A stretch of 64,000 bases of DNA from Dryas octopetala. Its lineage: Eukaryota > Streptophyta > Magnoliopsida > Rosales > Rosaceae. The stretch lies in contig OY992835.1 of the NCBI GenBank assembly GCA_963921425.1, positions 21,576,001-21,640,000 of the forward strand. Direction: 5' to 3'. Numbering within the stretch: the first letter of the stretch is position 1; every line of letters starts with the position of its first letter. The notes beneath the pieces are model-generated. The model did no database searches. It worked only from the letters and a program-made list of their open reading frames with translations, and had not been told where the DNA came from. Positions 53,941-64,000 of the stretch are shown here, piece by piece. The translations under genes were made by a program, and so were the position numbers.

Positions 53941-55143
53941 TGCAAAGGAATTTTGGAAGTTTATTTATAGTATGATTTTGAGTCTTGACAAATGATCGAT
54001 GATAGGCTAATTGTTTTGTTTAGTTCTCAAGGCGGCATACGGCAACTCTAATAAAGCTTGAGAATTGACCTTAATTAATTAAGGACCAAGGTTATCCCAT
54101 TAGTAAATAATAACTCTTAACCTATCTAATAGGACAATTGTAAGCTCTCTTGAACAGAATCAACTAACAGTTGCGCCTGCAACATATGTATATTCTAAAC
54201 TCATTCACATTTTGAAGCAATATTTTGGATCTTGAAGCTACTACTGGATCAAAATTCTTATTAAATTGCTAATGAATATCCAAAAAATTATTTTTTAAAA
54301 AAAATAAAATGATTCTCAATTTACTTTTATTAATGCACATAGAGTAAGTTTAAAAGATAAAAACTTTCATGTAACGAGTGTATACACTCTCACCAGTTGA
54401 ATCAAATCTCTGGCTGGTGACCCCTCGCAATCGATCACCAAGTGTTTGATAAAAAGCGTGAGTGGTTGTCTAGTTGAGTGGGAAGTGGGAGGCTGGGAGC
54501 AGCCGAGCCGAGCACCAGCATTCTTTTCACCTATGTCTTTTTTTTTTTTCCCAATTTGTAGCATGACCAAAACGACATCGTTTTGAGCCAGGCAAAAAAA
54601 AAATTAAATTAAACAGACGCTCCTTAAGCACAGCTGTGCAAACCCGAGCTCCCCCAAATTCCCAAACTTAACCATTAACCAAATCTCCCCCAAAATTCCC
54701 AAAACCCACACCAAGCCGCAACTACACCCAAGTCTCCATCCCCAGTTTTACACTATGATCACCTGAGATAAAATTAGTGGATCCATCATTGATTCTCACT
54801 ATTTATATTTTTCTCATTACGTGATCAAGACAGATGAATACATCAAATATATATAGTTGTGACTTGTGACAGACAAGTTTTTGCCAATACTAACTAGCTA
54901 GTACCAAAAAAATCCTCCTTAACCGTGGTTCATGAACCATGAATTGAGACTTGGGAGGGCTCAAGGCACTAATCAATTATTACATGAAAATATAAAATAA
55001 ATGAGAACAAAGAGCTCTAATGAATAATTATGAGAATCTCTAAGCTCAAGTGATAAGAAAGAAACCTGGTTTATACAAAAAGAGAAGCCAAAGCAACAAG
55101 ATAGGCCGGCCGCTGTGATTTACATCATTCATGAAAAGTTTGC
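53941..55143. other. Intergenic, no supported gene
   Basis: Between the hAT-like MITE and the G-box cluster. The frame at 54367-54570 shows no family resemblance. Confidence 0.4.
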
Positions 55144-55337
55144 TACGTGCACGTGATCAGATCTAGCACCTCAATACGTGGCACAACCTCATTGGCTCCA
55201 CTTTTCGTTGGACCTTACCCTGTCCATTAATCATGATTCATGTGACATGTAGTGTTCCGACTCACGTGGAAACTGCAAAGGGTCCCTGCATGGGGTGGGG
55301 CCCAAGTCGCGAGGAGTCCTCACGTGTGACGTGTCAT
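55144..55337. promoter_or_regulatory. Cluster of ACGT-core (G-box / ABRE-like) motifs
   Basis: Within 195 bases the sequence has TACGTGCACGTGATC, AATACGTGGCAC, CTCACGTGGAA and CCTCACGTGTGACGTGTCA, that is six ACGT cores including three CACGTG boxes. Such clusters are bound by bZIP and bHLH factors in abscisic-acid, light and stress promoters. No gene start was found beside it. Confidence 0.45.
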
Positions 55338-55534
55338 TATTTGGTGTGCGCACCTAAATTTTACGTTTCCTCCAGGCTTCATTCAAGCCAATGAAAATTT
55401 GAAAAACGACATCCTCTCTGGCTTAGTGAGGGCAATATCGTCACTGACGCTAAATTTTAATGTGTTGGGATTAAGGTTCTCGGAAACATGCGCCTTGGAT
55501 TTACCTCAAAAGTATTATTATTAAGACTTAGAAT

Positions 55535-56828
55535 CAAGGAGTAAAATTTCGGTTTCGAGGAAATTTTTGATGGAAATTTCGACGGAAATTTTTGCGGAAA
55601 TTTCGATTAAAATTTCGATTTCGATAAAATTAGATAAAAACGTCGAAAATTGCTATCAAAATATGGAAATTTTGAATGAAACTTTACCATATGTTTATTT
55701 AACATATTATCTACTACATTGATAAAAAACATTGAAGAAATCAAATAATATAGTAGATTTCATGTAATATGTGATGAATATAATGTGCGCCGGAGACAAT
55801 ACTGTTAAAAAAATACTTCACTAATTAATAATTACATAATAAAATTACACGAATAAATCACTAATGTGGCAACGAAAAGTAGCAAGCTTGCTCAAAGGGA
55901 CTTGGAAATGGTCTTCGATAGTTAAATTAAGCCGAATTGGGTTAAAATAGAACCAATCTGATAGCAGCAGCGGCGACAACTGTTTACTTAAAATTTCAAT
56001 TTTACAAATTATCAAAATTGGAAAACCATTAAGAAAATGAAACTTCATGATAAGGGGATAAATTTCTTTTTCATAATTTATGTTTATAACTAAACGAAAC
56101 ACAAAAATGACCAGATCAAACCCCAAATAAAATCTTAAACTTTTTTTTTTCTTTCCAATTGTCTAAAGACTCCAAATCTCAATCTACCTTAAAAAAAAAA
56201 TAATTCTTTCCTTTTTTCTCTTCTTTTTTTTCTTTCCTTTTTTTTTTTTTTTCTTTTCTCTTCTTTTTTTTTTCTTTTCCTTTCTTTTCTCTTCTTTTCT
56301 TTCTCCATTTTCCTCTTCTTCCCCCGTGCCCTTCCTCTTCTTTTTTTTTTTTTCCTTTTCCTTTCTTTTCTCTTTTTTTCTTTTTCTCCCTTTTCCTCTT
56401 CTTCCCCCGTGCCCTTCCTCTTTTTTTCTTTTCTTTTCCTCTTCTTCCCCCACTGGTCTTCCCTTCCTTCAGTCCTTCCCCAGCCACCAGATTTGCGCCC
56501 TCCTCCCGCGCCGCCCGCACCACTTGCGCCGCCCGTACCGCCCGCACCGCCCGCGCCTGCTGCTTGCCTCATCCCTCCTTCCTCAGCCAGCCTTGCGCCG
56601 CTCGCTCACCTCGCACAGATCCACCGTCCGCGCCCATCGCTCGCCTCCTCCCTCCTTGCCTAGCTAGCCTCGCGCCTCGCGCCTCCTCACTCGCCCAGAA
56701 CCCGCGCCTCCCACCCCGTGACTCGAAAATTTTGCCGAAATTTTGGTGAAATTTTTGAAATTTTTCGAAATTAATTTGGTATAGTGTTAAAATTTTCATA
56801 CCCTTAAAAAACGAAATTTTACTCCTTG
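55535..56828. mobile_element. hAT-like element (1294 bp) with 8-bp target duplication
   Basis: Perfect 17-bp terminal repeats CAAGGAGTAAAATTTCG / CGAAATTTTACTCCTTG are flanked by the 8-bp duplication CTTAGAAT (55527-55534 and 56829-56836). Subterminal regions repeat words such as GAAATTTCG. The interior has a long pyrimidine-rich tract (56150-56460) followed by a C/G-rich part. The frames at 56179-56799 are low-complexity products of that tract, not genes. Confidence 0.85.
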
Positions 56829-57438
56829 CTTAGAATTAATTGGCCAACAAAAACTATATTATGAAAGAAAATAATTCAGATTTAAGATTCAATTTTTGTT
56901 GGAGGTCACGATGCGGGTCGGTTTGGACTATTAAGTTTTAAGCTCATCGGATCTTGGATGGTGAATTGGTGAGTGAACTTGCTATTATTTATTAATTAAT
57001 TATGTTTTGATAAGTTTAGATAGATTCAAAGTTCAGAAAATATTAATTTATTAGTGTGTTTTGATGAGTTTAAAAAGATTCGAAGTTCAAGAAATACTCA
57101 TTTTATTAATACGATAAGGGGTGAGGCAATCATGTTAACTAGCGTGCTTACCCAAAAAAAGAATCATGTTAATTAGTGATTCATAAACTAATGCTGTGAA
57201 GTGTGAAGTTTGAAGTTTGAAATTTTTTTTGGCCATGTGAAGTTTGAAGTTTTTTATTTTTAAGAAAAGATTAAAAGAAGTGTCAATTTTTTTAATCTTT
57301 TTTTATTTGTTAAGATGGATGATTTCAAATTTTGAACTTAAACATTCCATTCTTCAAATGAGAAGTGGGGTTATTAACTAGGACCGAAAAAAGAAGTGGG
57401 GTTATTAATTGAACATATTTTCAACTACTTTAAAGTTT

Positions 57439-58209
57439 CCTTAAAAAAAAAAAAACATAAATTCAATTTAGACACATAACTATATATGTTATTTCAACGG
57501 GGTCCACGAACTTTCAAATATTTCAAATATAAACCTGATTTATTATGTAAATTGAAAAATGAAATTCCGTCCATCAATTTATTGAGAGATCAGTTAAATG
57601 TCAGCTTGGCTTTTACTAATGGGGATTAATTGGCGACGTGGCACCAATTCAGCATACATTTTCCGCCAAATGAGCAACACATGTCCACTTGACACGGGCC
57701 CACACACCCATCACCTCTTTCCTGCTCGTCGAACGCTCTCCTGACCATTTAGTCTACAAAAAATATCACATTTCCCTCAAATTCAAATATAAATCTATCA
57801 CTTGTGTTCAACGAGCGAGAAAGAGATGATGACTTTGTGGACCCGTGTCAGGGTTAGGTGGACCTGTGTCGCTCATTTGGCGGGAAATGAGCGACACGGG
57901 TCCACCTAACCCATGGCACGGGCCTAGAAACTCTCGCTCTCTCTATTATTATTAAATTGTGGGCCTGTGTCGCTCATTTGGAGGAAAATGTTTGCTGAGA
58001 TAGCGCCACGTCGTCAAGTAATCCCGGTCAGCAAAAGCCAAGCTGTCATTGAACTGATCTCTCAACGAATCAATGGACAGAAATTCATTTTTCAATTTAG
58101 ATAATAGATCGGGTGTATATTTGAAATATTTTAAAGTTCATGGATCCCGTTGAAATAGTTTATATAGTTATGTGTCTAAATTGAATTTATGCAAAAAAAA
58201 AAAAAACAC
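57439..58209. mobile_element. Long foldback element (about 770 bp) flanked by 15-bp direct repeats
   Basis: The left arm from CATAAATTCAATTTAGACAC (57456) is matched in reverse complement by the right arm ending GTGTCTAAATTGAATTTATG (58191), for over 200 bp with few mismatches. An inner hairpin at 57851-57912 (GGGTTAGGTGGACCTGTGTC and its mirror) forms the tip. The direct repeat ACTACTTTAAAGTTT lies on both sides (57424-57438 and 58210-58224). A-tracts sit between the direct repeats and the arms on both sides in the same orientation, so the true element end is unclear. Superfamily unassigned. Confidence 0.75.
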
Positions 58210-59047
58210 ACTACTTTAAAGTTTGGAGTACGGAGTTTCTCTTTTATCAAAGAAAAAAAGTACGAAGTTGCTCCACTAGAAAAATAGTGAGTTGTTTATC
58301 ATCTTTTGGGATGGCATTTATTTTTTCTTTATTTTTTGTGTATTTTTTGCTTTTTAGTAATTTGTTCTTTTCATATTGTCAAGAAAATGATCTTCTGTCT
58401 TTGGCGATCAAAGAAATAAAAAATTATGGTTTTTCTCACTTTTCATAATTGAATTTTACGAATATCTTAATTCAATGGATTGTTTTAAGCTAATTTGTTA
58501 CAATTTAATTAATAAATCAAGACAAAATTAAACTTTTTGTTTTAACGGTTAACAAGCATTTTCAGAATTATTTTTGTCATTTCACGAAGACCTGGTCCTT
58601 ACCCATCAATCATCATTCGTTTTCACTTTTCAACCCCTAAATTTATTCTCATTACTAAAACTTATATTTAATTTTTTTCTAAATCGAACCTAAAAAAATG
58701 ATATATAAATTTTGCTTGTATATAGAGATCTTGTAAAAGAAAAAAAAAAAAGGTGCGGTGTTGAAATTGGTTGAACCCAACATCTTGCTTGTAAAAGGAG
58801 TCCCTGTCGCTTTACAGCAACACTTCTGAGTTGCTACGTCTCTCTAAGCAACCCAAAGCTGCCATTCCACGAGACCATCTATCATCTATTTGATTGGTAC
58901 AGACCATTTTTCAGACCAACAAAACTGCACATCTCACTATTACTAATGGAGTAATGGGGGAAGTCTTTATCAAAAAGCCAAAGGGTACCAAATTGCAGAA
59001 GAAAAGAGTTTCTGCCATTTGCATAGATGTGTGTATATATATATATA

Positions 59048-59451
59048 GGGCCCTTCTAATAAAGATTCCTCATTTAGTGTTAAATGAGGGATCACCTTGT
59101 GGGGCCCACATGAGTCATTTTGTATTAATCCGAACCGTCCATTTTTTACATCTCTATTGATAGATCATTCCTACAAAAAATCAGCTAAATTGAAAATCGT
59201 TTACCCGTTCGATTAAGCAGTCAAAGTTTAGGTGTTTATAAAGGAATTTGTTGTTCGTCCATTTGTTTTAAACTTTGACCGCTAAAATAAACGAATAAAT
59301 GATTTCCGATTTGGCTGATTTTTTGCAGAAATGATCTATCAATGTAGATGTAAAAAATGGACGGTTCGGATTAACACAAAACGACCCGTGTGGCCACACA
59401 GAGTGATCCCTCATTTAACACTAAATGAGGGATCCCTTATTGGAAAGGCGT
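59048..59451. mobile_element. Long-TIR foldback MITE, family A copy 2
   Basis: CTCATTTAGTGTTAAATGAG occurs in the left arm, with its mirror CTCATTTAACACTAAATGAG in the right arm. Pairing extends along both arms, and the ends resemble GCCCTTCTAATAA against TTATTGGAAAGGC. The inner part (AATGATTTCCGATTTGG and AAAATGGACGGTTCGG) is related to the element at 2669-3099. The flanks are TA-rich and hide any target duplication. Confidence 0.7.
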
Positions 59452-60215
59452 TGTAAATATATATATATATATGCTTTTATGAATATGAATATATGATAGA
59501 CTCCTTTTTAGTACGAATGAAGGTACTTTATTGAATTGAAGGGGCTTACTCTTCAAGAAAGGTGCTTATATATGATAAGTGTATGATTGCCATTGTCCAC
59601 GGCTTTAATCAAATCTTAACTTCTGCATGAAATGGAGAAGATCAGATTTTGTTTAAGTACCACCTAAGAGAGCTACATGATAGAGAAAGTTTATCATTCC
59701 AAGATGCTAATTGCTAGTTTGACCACTCAAAGTAGTCCATAAAAATGTATATTAGAACAAATTTATAGCATTTAGTCTTAATTTGTAATTTTTCTATTCA
59801 AACTTGTTAATTGAGTAGTAACATGTTTATCACATTAGAATAATCAACGTGTTAAGTAATCATCAATGATTTTTCAAATCCAAAAAAGAGGGAGATCGAA
59901 TTGTTATTTCAATCTTCTCCTTTGATGAACTTGAAAGAAAAATAAAAAGGAACTCCAAAAAGTGGGTGCCATACATTAACACATGCTAACATTTTTTTTT
60001 TTCTGAGTTATTAACATTTACTAGTAGATTATGATTAACAATATAGATTTTGCTTGTTGAACTTCCTTTTTTTATATTGTTTTAGTTGAAGTGTCCCACT
60101 TTTTAGCAAAGAAAAAATGGTGCAATCTAGTAGTTGTGCTTTCAGTATATACTAATGTTTGTTGAAATGGACTTATTAGCTCATTTCTTATATTATTCAA
60201 AGCATCACATTCCAT

Positions 60216-60252
<37 letters not shown>

Positions 60253-61728
60253 TCTCTCCCAACTTTATGCTCCATTCTCCATTATGCAAGCCCATGAGCC
60301 ATGAACATCATATGAGTATGGTCCCACAGCCATACTACTGGGCCTCCTTAAATGCCAACATTAATGCCCCATCTAGAGTGGGCCATCATCTTCCAGCCAC
60401 TGCTTTCCGTCTGCAGGCCCATAAAACATGTGGTCTTTCTGGCAAGCCTAGCTAGCTCGTTTAATTTAGTTTTTGCTTGTGGTATTTTGATCAAAAATTA
60501 GATTTTCAATTGTAAAGCAAGTGGTCCATCAGTGTGGAGACTACTTGGGGTGTCAGATCATCATATGCCAATAAAGAAACAAGTAATTAAATGTGGGAAT
60601 AACTAACTATTTATATACTTACACATTTTTGGGGACATCTGTTTTGTCTTTGGATGAAGGAGGAGAAGCAGTGAATTGAAGAGGACAATGAAATGAAAGA
60701 CTAATGGGAGCAGAGTTTGCTGGTGTGGGCAGCCACCCATTTATTCCAATTCAATGTCATTTTCCACTTGTAATTATTTCAACTGTTCAACACAAACGAA
60801 AAGAATACATATTGATTGGGAGGTTGGGCAATAAAACAAAACGATAGACTCATACTCTCTTGTTTGATTCATAAAACATGATTTGCCCGAAAGGCACAAG
60901 AACCACTGTCCATAAGAGATTCTCAGAATATAATCATCATTACCAAAGTGCTTAGAGATTTGCTATATATGATCTTTGGTTATTGCAAATTGTACATGCT
61001 CACATATGAGATTCTTAACCGTTGATTGTTATGGACAAGATCCACTTTGAGATTTTGGGAGTTCACGCAAATCATAAATATGGGATTTGCGATTTTTCAT
61101 TCAGGTGATTTTATTTTATTTTATTTCGGTAAAGTATTCACAAAAATTATATAATATATAAAAAAATTATAAAATTTGATGGCTTTAAACATTTGAGGAG
61201 TCAAGCCGCTTGACTCATTTGTATATCCTTAAAGTCGATTTTAAATATAAAACTATCTTCAACAATAAAAAGAACTGAGTGTCATTCATTAGACTAAATA
61301 ATCATCGACGAAAAAGTTTTTTTAAATACTTGGAACTTGAAACTTTATCATTCTCTTTATCTACTAATAATTTTCATTTTTTATGACTAATTTTCCCGCA
61401 CAACTAGTCAGTTGTCCAAGTATCTGTAAGATTATTGGGCCCAAACATATGCAACAAGTTTGAACTCTATTCCTAGTACACTATACACCATACGGCCCAA
61501 TGTACTTTGTAAGATCACTAGGCATAGAGAGCAGTTGTCGTATTACATGAAAAGTGCCGAGTAACGAAACGGTCTGTCGTGTGGTGAAGCGAACGTGCCA
61601 CGTAAGCCCACCTGTACTCACCAGCGTGCCGCCGCAAACCGTCAACCTCGCTCCCTCTGCTTCAATCGCCGAAACAGAAAGCAGAGCTGCTCACAGCAAA
61701 AAACACAGAAAACAGAAACAGAGCAAAA
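59452..61728. other. Intergenic upstream of the RRP6-like gene
   Basis: AT-rich with a (TC)n run at 60219-60259. No supported gene. The last about 250 bases are the promoter and leader of the gene at 61729. Confidence 0.4.
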
Positions 61729-62734
61729 ATGGAGAAGAAACCAAAACAAATGAAGATAATAATAGCTGCCCTGGTTTCTCTGTCAGCTCTCTCAGTCTTC
61801 TTCTTCGCACGATATCGAAGACGCCGAAACCCAAAGTGCCCCCAAAGTCAGTGTTATTTACGAGCCGACCAGAAGCCACAGTTCGGATTCAAGCGAGTTT
61901 TAGCTGATAATTCTTACTCTCCATTCAAGCATTTGAAGCTCAATGACTCTCATGACGGTACACTTAGCAAATTTGATTGTTTTTATTAGATTTTCGTTCA
62001 TTAATTTTGATTTTATTGGAAAATTCATTGAAAATAGCGAAATTTGGTGATAGATAAGACTTCGAATTCGCATCCTTACGTGGCGGAAATCACAGAATTA
62101 GTGGAAAGTCCTCGGCTTGAGTTGAAATGTATTACAGAGGATGTGGATTTGAAAATGAGTGATTCGTACATTTGGGTTGAGACTGAGTCGCAGTTAAAGG
62201 AGCTTGTTGAGGTTTTGAGTAAAGAGCAGGTCTTTTCGGTTGATACTGAGCAGCATAGCTTACGATCCTTTTTGGGTTTTACAGCTTTAATACAGGTATA
62301 TCATTGATAATGAATGAATGAATAAATGTATGTATGTATGTGTGCGTACTTTTCTAATTTTGATGATATTTGAATAGATTTCTACTGAAAGGAAAGATTA
62401 TTTGGTGGACACGATTGCTCTGCATGATTGCATGAGCCTCCTTCGGCCAGTTTTTGCGGATGCTAGGATTTGTAAGGTGATTACTTTATGTGTATTTGTT
62501 GCTGATTTGGGTACAAAGTGTAACTATGAATGATATTTGTAATGTATTAGCTTTAATATGGTAGAATTGTGATTGTACTGACATTGTTGATGGGAATTTT
62601 ATGCGACGGATGTAGGTGTTCCATGGGGCAGATAATGATGTTCTCTGGCTACAAAGGGACTTCCATATTTATGTTGTTAATATGTTTGATACCGCAAAGG
62701 TAAGCTCCTTATAAACATTATGAAAGAGAGAGAG

Positions 62735-62767
<33 letters not shown>

Positions 62768-64000
62768 ACAACTTGAGGCAGCTATTTTTCACTAATTTTT
62801 ATTCTTTTTGTTACACTGCAGGCTTGCGAAGTGTTGTCAAAACCACAGAAGTCACTGGCTTATTTACTTGAATCGTACAGTGGAGTAGTCACTAACAAAT
62901 TGTTACAGGTTTGGCCTTGAGGCTGTCTTATTGTTACTAATTGGCCAACCTGACTTTCATTTACCCTATTTCAAGATTTTTTTTTTGTATTTTATAGAAT
63001 AAATCTTTTCAATCTTTTACAGGTTTCGAATCTTTAAATGTGGCAGTTTCATATATTTAATAATAACCATGGCTTCTTACCAACATCTTTACTTCTGATT
63101 TTGAAATCTATGGAAATTGCTTAATAAGGATTTGAGATGTAGCAGTGCTCATAAGAGTCCTGATATTGCTTCATATCCATTCTCACATTGGTTTGTAGCG
63201 TGAAGACTGGAGGCAACGCCCCTTGTCAATGGAAATGGTGCAATATGCTCGAACAGATGCACACTATCTGCTATATATTGCACGTTGTTTAATTGCTGAG
63301 CTAGAAATGCTGGATAATGGTACGCCTTCTTTCTTGTGTCATAGCTTCTTTTCAGGCGTTTGCTGCCTCATTTGTTTGCGTTGGATTGGTTAATGAAAAT
63401 GAAAGGTTATGACATATGAATTTTATCAACAAATTATAAGCAATGACATCCAGAACCAGTGAATGCCAGTCTTCACTCTTCAACATTGTATGTTCATGTG
63501 AACCTTCTTGTGAATGTTTTTCACCGGAGAATCATAGCCTTAATAAGAAAAGTTTGTAGGATTGATGTGTTTTAATTAATCTTTTATGTGGCATGAACTA
63601 AGCTAAAAGGCATTGCATGTGTTATCTATTATCTAACTCTTGCTTAGACATGGTTTCCAATTGATAACCTTCAAAACTATATCTACTCTTTCTCTTAGTA
63701 TCAAAATTCAAAATATCTTTTTTTTTTTTGATGAAAAATTCTAAATATCTTAATGTATCAGAAAACACTTGTCCCAATGACAAATTCCATTTTGTTCTCG
63801 AGGCTAGTCGGCGTTCAAACATGGTATGTTTGCAACTGTACACTAAAGAGATAGAAGCTTCTCCTGGAGAGTCCTCTGCGTCATCAATATTTAGCCGTCT
63901 TTTGAGTGGCCAAGGAGGCATTTCGTCAGTTTCTTGTGAAACCCAGGTTTGCTTCTTTTGATATTCTTTACAAAGGCTGTTGGAAGTGCTAGTGTATATT
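61729..64000 (+). CDS. RRP6L3: RRP6-like 3'-5' exoribonuclease with N-terminal membrane segment (partial, runs off right edge)
   Basis: Exons 61729-61957, 62054-62295, 62378-62476, 62616-62699, 62822-62908, 63199-63319 and 63762-63946 read in one frame (GT-AG throughout), and the gene continues past 64000. Residues about 9-28 ([20 protein letters not shown]) form a membrane helix followed by RRRR, as in plant RRP6L3, which is reported outside the nucleus, unlike nuclear RRP6. The DEDDy exonuclease core is present: FSVDTEQHS (D140, E142), [15 protein letters not shown] (D198) and [10 protein letters not shown] (Y263, D267). The family degrades RNA from the 3' end alone or with the exosome. The HRDC domain and later parts are not in the window. 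Exon 7 opens a Ser-rich insert typical of the family. Confidence 0.88.
62725..62767. repeat. Compound (GA)n(TA)n microsatellite in an RRP6L3 intron
   Basis: About seven GA units followed by about 14 TA units between exons 4 and 5. Likely length-variable. Confidence 0.9.

Noticed and set aside
56179-56799. Several long Lys/Glu- and Pro/Ser-rich frames on both strands
   Set aside because: Low-complexity translation of a polypyrimidine tract within a transposon.

Overview
The window looks like nuclear DNA of a dicot plant. Genes are split by GT-AG introns, the intergenic DNA is AT-rich, and it is full of small inverted-repeat transposons. Plant-only families are present (arogenate dehydratase, ARASP, GAMYB, MIR171). 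Gene style and compactness suggest a woody rosid such as Rosaceae/Prunus, but that is inference; nothing here fixes the species.

Layout: 90-584 (-) first exon of an unrecognised gene running off the left edge. 4558-7905 (-) arogenate dehydratase, 11 exons. 10.42-10.56 kb (+) a MIR171 hairpin. 14669-16036 (+) ARASP-type plastid site-2 protease, one exon. 17.6-22.3 kb a broken copy of the MYB gene 3' end, split by a 4.3-kb CACTA transposon that holds a second CACTA element. 26321-29043 (+) GAMYB-like R2R3-MYB with a miR159 site. 31646-35364 (-) NADPH-dependent 2-alkenal/double-bond reductase. 37115-37188 (-) tRNA-Asn(GTT). 38532-38960 (+) a small Glu/His-rich repeat protein. 40431-42182 (-) ATG8. 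45.74-45.86 kb (+) a second MIR171 hairpin. 47783-50596 (-) beta-1,3-galactosyltransferase, 11 exons. 50.6-61.7 kb gene-poor, with hAT-like and foldback elements. 61729 to the right edge (+) RRP6-like exonuclease, cut by the window end.

Exon boundaries were derived by hand from splice consensus, reading frame and family similarity. For the five complete multi-exon genes the exon lengths sum to intact frames (395, 571, 350, 119 and 406 aa). The genes do not form a pathway. The recurring theme is small-RNA regulation (two MIR171 loci and a miR159 target) plus heavy transposon activity: at least nine elements have terminal inverted repeats and several keep readable target-site duplications of 3, 8 or 9 bp. 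No CRISPR array, operon or virus-like cassette was seen.
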